Part shown: piece after piece, positions 57,814 through 64,000 of the stretch | How positions within the stretch are numbered: position 1 is the first letter of the stretch | Layout: each line of letters starts with the position of its first letter | NCBI RefSeq assembly: GCF_024029335.1 | Contig: NZ_CP097116.1 | Span: 310,001-374,000, forward strand | Length of the DNA: 64,000 nucleotides | DNA from: Fructilactobacillus myrtifloralis | Lineage (GTDB): Bacteria; Bacillota; Bacilli; Lactobacillales; Lactobacillaceae | Reading direction: 5' to 3' | The notes under the pieces: model-generated | Told to the model about the DNA's origin: nothing | The model's database searches: none | The model's input: the letters and a program-made list of their open reading frames with translations, nothing else | Translations under genes and position numbers: made by a program

Positions 57814-58449
57814 TTGTTTTATACAGTGGCCTTCTCGATCATTAAATGGATCATTCTGATTTTCAACGGCAAACCGGAACTCAAGAATCAACAACGCATC
57901 CCGGCTGGCAACTACGTTCTGATTGCCCCCCACCGCACCTGGTTTGACATGCTCTACTTTGGTGCATTTCTGCTACCAAAGCATTTTTATTTCATCGCGA
58001 AAAAGGAGCTGTTCAAAAACCCGATTGTAGCTTGGGGACTACGTAAGTGTAACGTTGAACCAGTCGATCGTGCCAATCCCGGGATTTCCGTCGTTAAAAA
58101 ACCGGTTAAGGTCCTGAAGAAAACTGACCTGTCGGTGTTAATTTTCCCCTCCGGAACTAGACACTCGACCAAGTTAAAGGGAGGGGCCGCCCTCATTGCC
58201 AAGATGGCGCAGGTGCCCATGCTTCCCGTTGTGTACCAAGGACCGTTAACCCTGAAAGAGGTCTTTTTACGCCAGCGGGCACACATTAATTTTGGCGAAC
58301 CAATCTACGTTCCTAAATCAAACAAACTGACCGATGCTGATCAGGAAGCGGTGGAAGCACAAATGGCCGCAGCCTTTGCCGCCCTTGATCGCGAACTTAA
58401 TCCGAATTATGTTGACCACGACGCCACGAAAAAAACCACTACATCATAG
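57814..58449 (+). CDS. plsC: 1-acyl-sn-glycerol-3-phosphate acyltransferase
   Basis: Adds the second acyl chain to lysophosphatidate at the membrane, giving phosphatidate used by CdsA. About 211 residues. HX4D motif is HRTWFD, the second block is VEPVDRANPG, and FPSGTRH is motif III. N-terminal hydrophobic segment YTVAFSIIKWIILIF anchors it. The ATG at 57805 lies only one base after AAGG, while TTG 57814 is at normal spacing, so TTG is preferred. The stop codon is inside the terminator hairpin. Confidence 0.92.
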   Translation: MFYTVAFSIIKWIILIFNGKPELKNQQRIPAGNYVLIAPHRTWFDMLYFGAFLLPKHFYFIAKKELFKNPIVAWGLRKCNVEPVDRANPGISVVKKPVKVLKKTDLSVLIFPSGTRHSTKLKGGAALIAKMAQVPMLPVVYQGPLTLKEVFLRQRAHINFGEPIYVPKSNKLTDADQEAVEAQMAAAFAALDRELNPNYVDHDATKKTTTS

Positions 58450-58459
58450 TGGTTTTTTT
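58430..58459. terminator. Bidirectional terminator after plsC
   Basis: AAAAAACCACTA-catca-TAGTGGTTTTTTT; the plsC TAG is within it. It also ends the minus-strand YneF gene. Confidence 0.88.
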
Positions 58460-58465
58460 ATTAGC

Positions 58466-58684
58466 TTATTTAGCATTTCGTTTCATTGCAATCATCATTT
58501 GGTTCAGTTTCTTCTTAGAAGGTTTCTGTCCCATTTGCAACATCATGGCCTTGAGCTGTTCCTCGTTAATTGGCGGGTTATCCTTGAGGTACTTTTCCAT
58601 GTACTTCCGAGCTAAGAAGAACCCAGCTACTGCTCCAGCGACGAGGGCTAAAATAATTAATAAAATCCAAATCCAGGCTGCCAT
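58466..58684 (-). CDS. YneF family (UPF0154) small membrane protein
   Basis: About 72 residues. A single N-terminal transmembrane helix ([22 protein letters not shown]) is followed by a short cytoplasmic part with [21 protein letters not shown] and a lysine-rich end. UPF0154 members are widely conserved in Firmicutes with no known function. Start ATG 58684 is 9 bases from GGAGG; the TTG two codons earlier is too close. Confidence 0.9.
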   Translation of the reverse strand: MAAWIWILLIILALVAGAVAGFFLARKYMEKYLKDNPPINEEQLKAMMLQMGQKPSKKKLNQMMIAMKRNAK

Positions 58685-58710
58685 TAGCAACGCCCTCCTT
58701 TCTGTCCTAT

Positions 58711-58962
58711 TTAGTCATCCCGTAAATTCTTTTTCCGTTGTACTTCTTTAACGGGTTCAGGAGTTACTTCATTACCATCCTTATCATACAACTGCGTCAT
58801 TTCTAACTGCGTTTTAAAGTTGGCTTTGAACCGTTTTAAGTACTCTTTACGTAACTTTTCTTGTTCCGCTTTTTCCTCATCAGTTAACCCTTCTGCCTTC
58901 GCCTTGTGGGCTAACTCATTAATGCGGGGAATTAGCTGTTTTAACTTTTCATCATCTGCCAC
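58711..58962 (-). CDS. DUF896 family protein (YnzC-like)
   Basis: About 83 residues, highly charged and helical: [32 protein letters not shown] then [25 protein letters not shown]896 proteins such as YnzC form a two-helix hairpin; their function is unclear, though several lie near SOS genes, and lexA is next door here. Start GTG 58962 is spaced 8-9 bases from AAGGAG; an earlier GTG is too close. Confidence 0.9.
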   Translation of the reverse strand: MADDEKLKQLIPRINELAHKAKAEGLTDEEKAEQEKLRKEYLKRFKANFKTQLEMTQLYDKDGNEVTPEPVKEVQRKKNLRDD

Positions 58963-59032
58963 GTTTCCCACTCCTTTTTTCTGATTTCCTCCATAATAGC
59001 ATGAAACTGCTGATAATTAAATAGAAAGCGGG

Positions 59033-59046
59033 CGAACTAACGTTTG
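59033..59046. promoter_or_regulatory. LexA operator upstream of lexA
   Basis: CGAACTAACGTTTG matches CGAAC-N4-GTTYG. It overlaps the -35 of the probable lexA promoter, so LexA should repress its own gene. Confidence 0.85.
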
Positions 59047-59071
59047 CAAACTTCCCGTTTTATGGTACGCT
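59044..59071 (+). promoter_or_regulatory. Probable lexA promoter
   Basis: TTGCAA (59044-59049) and TACGCT (59066-59071) with 16 bases between. Overlap with the SOS box supports the assignment. Confidence 0.6.
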
Positions 59072-59107
59072 AACAGCATTGATAGTAAACGAATCTGAGG
59101 TGTTCAC

Positions 59108-59743
59108 ATGTCTTCTCAAGTCAATACAAAGCAGCAAGAAATTCTCCAATTCATCTACGAAAACGTCCTCGATCACGGTTATCCCCCAACCGTCCGAGAA
59201 ATTGGCAAGCAAGTCGGTCTTTCTTCAACGTCAACGGTACACGGGCATCTTGCTCGGTTAGAAAAGAAAGGGTACATCGCTAAAAACCCGACTAAACCTC
59301 GAGCGCTCGAGATTACCGAGGATGGCATTCGGTCGCTTGGCATACAACCCCACACGACAGAAAATGAAATGCCCCTCTTAGGAACGGTTGCCGCCGGAGA
59401 ACCAATTTTAGCCGTGCAAGAGGCCACTGACTACTTCCCGATTCCTAACGATTTACGCTATCAACGGGCGGATCTGTTCATGTTAACCATTAGTGGTGAA
59501 AGCATGATTAACATCGGCATTTTAGACGGAGATCAGGTAATCGTCAAACGGCAACAAACCGCGGAAAACGGGGAAATCGTGATTGCCATGAACGATGATG
59601 GCGAGGCCACTTGCAAGCGTTTCTACAAGGAAAGTGATCACTTCCGGCTCCAACCCGAAAATGACGACATGGCGCCAATTATCCTCACGAACTGTGTGGT
59701 CTTGGGCAAGGTCGTCGGTCTGTACCGGGGCGAAATTGACTAA
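59108..59743 (+). CDS. lexA: SOS response repressor LexA
   Basis: Repressor of DNA-damage genes, inactivated by RecA-promoted self-cleavage. 211 residues. N-terminal winged helix ([40 protein letters not shown]); cleavage site Ala96-Gly97 in TVAAGEP; catalytic Ser132 in GESM and Lys170 in ATCKRF. Upstream SOS box predicts autoregulation. The umuC-like cassette at 24-26 kb has a matching box and is a likely target. ATG follows a GAGG-type site. Confidence 0.98.
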   Translation: MSSQVNTKQQEILQFIYENVLDHGYPPTVREIGKQVGLSSTSTVHGHLARLEKKGYIAKNPTKPRALEITEDGIRSLGIQPHTTENEMPLLGTVAAGEPILAVQEATDYFPIPNDLRYQRADLFMLTISGESMINIGILDGDQVIVKRQQTAENGEIVIAMNDDGEATCKRFYKESDHFRLQPENDDMAPIILTNCVVLGKVVGLYRGEID

Positions 59744-59756
59744 CTTGCTTACTAAC

Positions 59757-59793
59757 AAAAAAAGAACCAATCCACTGGATTGGTTCTTTTTTT
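59757..59793. terminator. Bidirectional terminator between lexA and pgpA
   Basis: AAAAAAAGAACCAATCCA-c-TGGATTGGTTCTTTTTTT, near perfect, serving convergent genes. Confidence 0.9.
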
Positions 59794-59794
59794 G

Positions 59795-60295
59795 TTACGA
59801 ATTTTCGTGGGCAATTTTAGCGGACGCCGCTCCGGCAACGGCACCCACAATGTCATCAATGAACGTCGTGACCCGGGACTGTTCTTGGTCTAATTCCTTC
59901 ACAATCCCCTGCTTGTTGGTATCTAAACCACAGTAGTTCGTAATTCCAATCGTCCCGTAGATGTTCGCAATTCCTAACGCCAGCGTTTCATCAACTCCAA
60001 ACACGCCTAAATCATGTTCCACAATGCTCTGAAGTGGCTCCGAGAGTTGGTGGGTCGTTGCCAAACGGTCGATTTCCATCCCGACCAACGCGTTATTCAA
60101 CACTTCCCGCTTGTGGAGGACATCAATCACAATCTTATCCACGTATTCCATGCTCGGAATGCTAATAAATTGTTTTTGTAAATTATAGGTCACCTTAGAA
60201 ATATCGCGAACGGTAACCCCATTTTGATTCAGAAACTCAATCACCTTGTCATAGGCCTGCGTATCTGGATATTTATAATCTCGTTTATCGACCAT
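59795..60295 (-). CDS. Phosphatidylglycerophosphatase A family protein
   Basis: Dephosphorylates phosphatidylglycerol phosphate, or acts similarly as YutG does. 166 residues. DISKVTYNLQKQFI near the start and TFIDDIVGAVAGAASAKIAHE at the end are PgpA-domain features; the LGVFGVDETLALGIANIYGTIG hydrophobic part lies in the middle. ATG 60295 follows GAGGAGAG and overlaps the preceding gene by 11 bases, so the two are coupled. The longer frame starting at 60310 has no site. Confidence 0.88.
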   Translation of the reverse strand: MVDKRDYKYPDTQAYDKVIEFLNQNGVTVRDISKVTYNLQKQFISIPSMEYVDKIVIDVLHKREVLNNALVGMEIDRLATTHQLSEPLQSIVEHDLGVFGVDETLALGIANIYGTIGITNYCGLDTNKQGIVKELDQEQSRVTTFIDDIVGAVAGAASAKIAHENS

Positions 60296-60923
60296 CGTCA
60301 CTCTCCTCATCAGTTGGCATCAACGTTACATCATACTTGTTGGGGTAATTTTGGTCCGTCACAATCACACTAATCGGCTTTTGGTCCTGGAGATGTTGTT
60401 CAATCACTTCACCGACGTACGCGGCCCCGTTAAAGTCCTCTTTAAAGTCATCGAAGGTGGAAAAGTAATTAATTTCCACCACCGTATCACAGTCACTTCC
60501 AGAGGTCGTTAATTGTTCAACGTGAAGCATTCGATTGGTTTTTAACCGGTCTAAGAGCGGTAATGCAAATTCTTGGTAGAACTTTTCCACCCGGGTTAAT
60601 TCCGTTTCCACGTCATTGGCTTCAGAACTGATGGCTGCTAATTGCTGGGCTTCACTTGGATTTAAGGTTTGGACGTTTTCTAATAGGAAGGTTTGGTCAT
60701 GCCCATCCAAAGCCGTGGCAATTTCTGCCGTAAACTGATCGTCATCCCCTTGATTTAAGGCATTCGCCAGTTGCTCCGTCGTTTCGACATCGTAATCATT
60801 GTAAAGTTGTTTCAAATTCCCCATTTGCTTTAAATAGGCTTTTTGTTCTTCTTTTAATTCGGCTTGAACCTTAGTTAACCGACTTTTCAAATTTTGGTAA
60901 TAGTTAAATTCTGTAATATCCAT
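60285..60923 (-). CDS. Unrecognised acidic coiled-coil protein coupled to PgpA
   Basis: About 212 residues, no named family. N-terminal 45 residues form a likely coiled coil (YYQNLKSRLTKVQAELKEEQ). A second helical part spans about 60-150 (SEANDVETELTRVEKFYQEF). The C-terminal third looks globular (VVEINYFSTFDDFKEDFNGA, ISVIVTDQNYPNKYDVTL), and the end is acidic. No signal or transmembrane helix. ATG 60923 follows GGATGG-type site; an earlier ATG lies too close to it. Sits between the CPBP gene and pgpA. Confidence 0.75.
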   Translation of the reverse strand: MDITEFNYYQNLKSRLTKVQAELKEEQKAYLKQMGNLKQLYNDYDVETTEQLANALNQGDDDQFTAEIATALDGHDQTFLLENVQTLNPSEAQQLAAISSEANDVETELTRVEKFYQEFALPLLDRLKTNRMLHVEQLTTSGSDCDTVVEINYFSTFDDFKEDFNGAAYVGEVIEQHLQDQKPISVIVTDQNYPNKYDVTLMPTDEESDDGR

Positions 60924-60940
60924 GTTTACCATCCTTTCTT

Positions 60941-61648
60941 TTAGTGAAGGTCCCCCACAATGGTGATCACCATCATCACGGTTGCAAACAAATTATTAAT
61001 AAAATGGAGGGCAATGGAGGCTTGAATCCGATTAGTTTTCACGTATGCTCGAGCAAGAATCATCCCCATCACGGCGTAGATCAAAAAACTTAACCAGTTC
61101 GAACTCGCGTGCCCGGCTGAAAAGACGATTCCACTCGTTATAATCGATAACCACACGGGCGCCCAACTCATTACCCCGCGAATTAGGTAACCCCGAAAAA
61201 CGAGCTCTTCTAAAATTGGAGTCAAAAAAACAATGCCAATGCTGAATAAAATCAACACCACTGAGTTACTTGACAATAGTCGATAAATAATCTGGTTGTT
61301 TTCACTGGCACTGGACAAATGCAGGACCTGCCCCATAATTCCAATTCCGATCTCAGCTGCAAAAATTTCCAACTGGGAGTACCCAATTAGTTTCCAATCC
61401 GCTTTGGTTAGCCACCCGCGGGGATTGTTCCAGACATGACGAAAGGCTCGCCAGGCTAACCAAATTGCGCCTAGATACAAGCCAAAGTAAACGACCGCCA
61501 CGCCAGTTGTCCCTAGCCAATTGAAATGCTTGGCTCGCAGTAACATCACTGGAATCGGCACGATCAGTACTAACCCGCATAAACCAATGAACAGTATAAG
61601 TCGGAGCAAAAATTGCCAAACTTCCCTAATCTTCATGTCGTTGGTCAT
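60941..61648 (-). CDS. CPBP family intramembrane metalloprotease
   Basis: Membrane-embedded Abi/CAAX-like protease. About 235 residues with six or more transmembrane helices. Motif 1 EELVFRGYLIRG (EExxxR) near residue 150; motif 2 SAGHASSNWLSF (H); motif 3 SIALHFINNLFA (HxxN). Substrates unknown; relatives in lactobacilli serve bacteriocin immunity or protein maturation, but no bacteriocin gene is visible here. Tandem ATGs leave the start uncertain by a codon. It overlaps the next upstream small gene by 23 bases. Confidence 0.88.
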   Translation of the reverse strand: MTNDMKIREVWQFLLRLILFIGLCGLVLIVPIPVMLLRAKHFNWLGTTGVAVVYFGLYLGAIWLAWRAFRHVWNNPRGWLTKADWKLIGYSQLEIFAAEIGIGIMGQVLHLSSASENNQIIYRLLSSNSVVLILFSIGIVFLTPILEELVFRGYLIRGVMSWAPVWLSIITSGIVFSAGHASSNWLSFLIYAVMGMILARAYVKTNRIQASIALHFINNLFATVMMVITIVGDLH

Positions 61649-61835
61649 CATCCTTTTCTGGATGGCGCTGCGCCTTGCGCTGTCGCAGGAGCACTACGAC
61701 CACAATTAATAGTCCCTGTAATCCCACTAAAAGCCCCAGCAACCAAAGTCCGAGACGTAGTTTTCCGGATTCAAAATAACCAATTCCAAGGAGCAGGCCA
61801 CTTAGTGCCACTGTTATTTCGCATAAACGCTTCAT
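61626..61835 (-). CDS. Small two-helix membrane protein
   Basis: 69 residues; hydrophobic segments about 8-21 (TVALSGLLLGIGYF) and 30-51 (LWLLGLLVGLQGLLIVVVVLL), followed by a very basic then acidic tail (RQRKAQRHPEKDDDQRHED). No family recognised. It overlaps the CPBP protease start region, so the two are likely coupled and the small protein may be a partner or substrate. Confidence 0.65.
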   Translation of the reverse strand: MKRLCEITVALSGLLLGIGYFESGKLRLGLWLLGLLVGLQGLLIVVVVLLRQRKAQRHPEKDDDQRHED

Positions 61836-61955
61836 TATTCACCATCACTAATTTTGATTATTAATAGGATACCATAATTTAGCCACCGGCTTCGTCATTT
61901 TCTCGAATTTCGTGAGCGTGCTATACTAAGATTATTACAGAAGAAGGAGTTATTT

Positions 61956-62591
61956 ATGGTGATAATTACGGCTGGAATGATTGGCGTGGGAAAGACCACG
62001 TTAACGGGTAAGATTGCAGAACACTTGGGGACCAAACCCTTTTACGAACCAGTAGGCGACAATCCCGTGTTACCTTTATACTACAAGAACCCGAAGCAAT
62101 ATGGGTTCTTGCTCCAAATTTATTTTCTTAACAAACGATTTGCCATGATTAAGCGGGCGTTAGCTGACGATAACAACGTGTTGGACCGTTCGATTTATGA
62201 GGACGCCCTGTTTACCAAGGAAAACAACGTCGCTGGCAACATTTCTGACGTAGAACTATCCGTCTACCTCACCCTCCTCGATAACATGATGGCAGAACTA
62301 AACGACATGCCCAAAAAACGACCCGATTTGCTGGTTTACGCCGATGCGGATTTCCCGACGATTCTCAACCGCATTAAAAAACGGGGCCGGGATTACGAAC
62401 AGTTCGATGATAATCCAGAATTGGAAGATTACTACCATAAAATGTGGCAAGCATACCAGCAATGGTACGAAGACTATGACGTTAGTCCCAAAATGAAGAT
62501 TGACTTACAAACTTACGACCTTCAAGATCCGCACAATACCTCCGTTATCTTGAACCAAATTGACGCTAAAATCAAAACCTTATCGAAATAA
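61956..62591 (+). CDS. Deoxynucleoside kinase (dAK/dGK-like)
   Basis: Phosphorylates purine or pyrimidine deoxynucleosides for salvage. 211 residues. P-loop GMIGVGKTTL at residues 7-16, DRSIYEDALF (ERS-like) near 78, and the LID arginines in RIKKRGRDYEQFD around 146. Lactobacillus dAK/dGK enzymes often come in tandem pairs; only one copy is here. ATG follows AAGGAG. Substrate base not decidable by eye. Confidence 0.9.
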   Translation: MVIITAGMIGVGKTTLTGKIAEHLGTKPFYEPVGDNPVLPLYYKNPKQYGFLLQIYFLNKRFAMIKRALADDNNVLDRSIYEDALFTKENNVAGNISDVELSVYLTLLDNMMAELNDMPKKRPDLLVYADADFPTILNRIKKRGRDYEQFDDNPELEDYYHKMWQAYQQWYEDYDVSPKMKIDLQTYDLQDPHNTSVILNQIDAKIKTLSK

Positions 62592-62592
62592 C

Positions 62593-62634
62593 CGCAAGGG
62601 CACAACGACTATACTCGTTGTGCCCTTGTCCTTT
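62593..62634. terminator. Bidirectional terminator after the kinase and M20 genes
   Basis: AAGGGCACAACGA-ctatac-TCGTTGTGCCCTT followed by TCCTTTT; serves the convergent kinase and M20 peptidase genes. Confidence 0.85.
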
Positions 62635-63791
62635 TATTTAGGGGTTGCAAAAAACTGCTCCGCGAGGTGCTTGTAAATCTCAATGGTCGTTAAAAAACTA
62701 CTAATCGTGGTATGTTCATTAATTTGATGGGACGTCCCGGCCTTATCGGGGCCCAGTACGATCACCGGTAAATCGGGCTGATGTTGCACAAAGACACTCG
62801 CATCGGTGGCCCCGTTATCAATCCCAGCTTGAATGTTGCGGTCTGGATAAGCAGCCTGGGCAATTTCAACGGCCGTTTGCACTAACCAGGACTGCTGAAC
62901 ACTCTCCACGGGATAGAAATCATGAATCACCTGTAATTCTAACTGATAATCAGTGGTGCGATTGATGGTGTCAATCGTCTGCTGGATTAAATCACGCACG
63001 GACTGGTTATCAAAGGCCGGGGTGGGCCGCACGTTTCCGAATAATGTGGCTGCGTCTGGAATCGTGTTGATCTGTTCGCCTCCCTGAATCACCGTTACGC
63101 TGTGTTGGACCTTTCCGAGCTGGTCATCAACCGGTAAGTCTGTAAACAGCTGCGCTTCTTGAGCCATGTAGTGGGCCAATCCCTGAATGGCATTAATTCC
63201 CTGGGTGGGCACCGAACTATGCGCGGCCTTGCCCTTACTAACGATCCGGTAGTTAAAACTTCCAGAATGCGCGTAGGTGACGTCTCCATCAGTGGCTTCT
63301 CCCACAACGAGGGCATCCAAATCAGTTAACAACTCGGGCGCCACTTGATAAGCACCCGGTGCCCCAAACTCTTCTCCCGCCGTGATGATTAAGCGAATCC
63401 GGCCCGGAAGCGGAGTCCCACTCTCCACAAGTTCGATGAGTGCGATTACTTCCGCAGCTAAGCCACTTTTCATGTCTGCCGCTCCCCGACCGTATAATTT
63501 GTCACCAACTACCGTGGCAGCGAATGGTGGGTATTGCCAGGCCGCTTCGTCTCCGACGGCCACCGTATCCTGGTGTCCAGTAAACCCTAAAATTTGGTCA
63601 GTATTTCCCGTGCCAACTTCCACGATTAGATTCGTCCGGTCGGCATCGGTAGCTAATGGTGTAACCTGACTGGCAATGCCATGCTGATCTAAGAGGTTCA
63701 CGAGGTACTCAGATAGCGCCCCTTCGTTTCCATTCACGGTCGGAATTTGAATCAAATCCCGTAAAATTTGGATTTTTGCTTCCTGTTCCAT
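62634..63791 (-). CDS. M20 family peptidase/deacylase (ArgE/DapE-like)
   Basis: Two-zinc hydrolase of amide bonds; 385 residues. Metal ligands: His in GFTGHQDTVAVG, Asp in GRGAADMKSGLAAE, and Glu pair in ITAGEEFGAPGA; a dimerisation domain follows (about 175-285); final His ligand in GTSHQINEHTTIS. Members include succinyl-diaminopimelate desuccinylases and N-acyl peptidases. Next to a MetQ-type lipoprotein gene, the context often seen for deacylases linked to methionine import. The exact substrate is unknown. Confidence 0.88.
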   Translation of the reverse strand: MEQEAKIQILRDLIQIPTVNGNEGALSEYLVNLLDQHGIASQVTPLATDADRTNLIVEVGTGNTDQILGFTGHQDTVAVGDEAAWQYPPFAATVVGDKLYGRGAADMKSGLAAEVIALIELVESGTPLPGRIRLIITAGEEFGAPGAYQVAPELLTDLDALVVGEATDGDVTYAHSGSFNYRIVSKGKAAHSSVPTQGINAIQGLAHYMAQEAQLFTDLPVDDQLGKVQHSVTVIQGGEQINTIPDAATLFGNVRPTPAFDNQSVRDLIQQTIDTINRTTDYQLELQVIHDFYPVESVQQSWLVQTAVEIAQAAYPDRNIQAGIDNGATDASVFVQHQPDLPVIVLGPDKAGTSHQINEHTTISSFLTTIEIYKHLAEQFFATPK

Positions 63792-63806
63792 GCCTAGCAG
63801 TCCTTT

Positions 63807-64000
63807 CTACTTTAAGTTTAAGTTCCAAGCAGGAATTTGGTTAATCCCCGAGACGGCTTTAATTTTGCGGGCCGTCGTTTTTGTTTGGTAGGCTTTAACT
63901 AACTTCTTAATCCGTGGATCATTGCGATTCTCCCGGTTAGCTGCGATAAAGTTAATCCACTGTTTCGATTGGTGGTTAAACGGTTCCGTAAAAATTGCTT
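63807..64000 (-). CDS. MetQ/NlpA-type substrate-binding lipoprotein, C-terminal part
   Basis: Only the last 64 codons fall in the window; the gene continues off the right edge. The segment AIFTEPFNHQSKQWINFIAA, then NDPRIKKLVKAYQT, resembles the C-terminus of NlpA/MetQ methionine-binding lipoproteins (IFTE..., then KLVKA). The TAG stop is at 63807. It is followed by the M20 gene 15 bases later, possibly one operon, with metN and metI expected outside the window. Confidence 0.75.
   Translation of the reverse strand, partial: AIFTEPFNHQSKQWINFIAANRENRNDPRIKKLVKAYQTKTTARKIKAVSGINQIPAWNLNLK

Noticed and set aside
61899-61927. TATACT upstream of the deoxynucleoside kinase as a promoter
   Set aside because: The -10 is good, but no credible -35 is present, so it is not listed as a feature.

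Overview
The window is chromosomal DNA from a low-to-moderate GC Gram-positive bacterium, most likely a member of the Lactobacillaceae. Evidence for this is the Gram-positive replicative polymerase PolC, an HrcA/CIRCE-controlled dnaK operon, T-box leaders before glyQS and aspS, two-subunit glycyl-tRNA synthetase, strong purine-rich ribosome binding sites, TTGACA/TATAAT promoters, and gene orders typical of lactobacilli (rpoD-dnaG-glyS-glyQ-recO-era-dgkA-ybeY-phoH; relA-dtd; uppS-cdsA-rseP-proS-polC). The species cannot be named from the sequence alone. No tRNA, rRNA, CRISPR array, insertion sequence or prophage was seen.

Layout. 1-10 kb: a minus-strand housekeeping run with the macromolecular synthesis cluster (rpoD, dnaG), glyQS behind a glycine-type T-box, and recO-era-dgkA-ybeY-phoH, followed by rpsU. 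10-27 kb: a mixed stretch with a PPDK-regulator homologue, endonuclease IV, a teichoic-acid-type glycerophosphotransferase, a YitT protein, aspS with its own T-box but no hisS beside it, a cell-wall amidase, a fructosamine-kinase-like protein, dtd-relA, rsmE-prmA, and an SOS-type cassette with a Y-family polymerase. 27.5-30.1 kb: one large repetitive surface protein. 30-37 kb: lepA and the hrcA-grpE-dnaK-dnaJ heat-shock operon. 37-50 kb: the nusA-infB translation cluster, polC and proS. 50-57 kb: envelope lipid genes (rseP, cdsA, uppS) and the frr-pyrH-tsf-rpsB block. 57-64 kb: small conserved genes, lexA, PgpA, a CPBP protease, a deoxynucleoside kinase, an M20 peptidase and the end of a MetQ-type lipoprotein.

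How the genes work together. Most encode translation (aspS, glyQS, proS, tsf, rpsB, frr, infB, lepA), RNA and ribosome maturation (era, ybeY, rbfA, rimP, truB, rsmE, prmA) and replication or repair (dnaG, polC, recO, nfo, umuC, lexA). Both lexA and the umuC cassette carry GAAC-N4-GTTY operators, so the repressor and one of its probable targets are both in the window. Envelope functions (uppS, cdsA, dgkA, pgpA, tagB-like, amidase) are scattered through it.

Least ordinary features: the repeat-rich surface protein with a degraded sorting signal; the three-gene SOS cassette whose operator sits on its start region; the aspS T-box with overlapping Asp and His codons and no hisS; and several small genes with no recognisable family. 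No clearly new multi-gene system was found. Several start codons were moved downstream of the longest reading frame because a good ribosome binding site marks an internal start.
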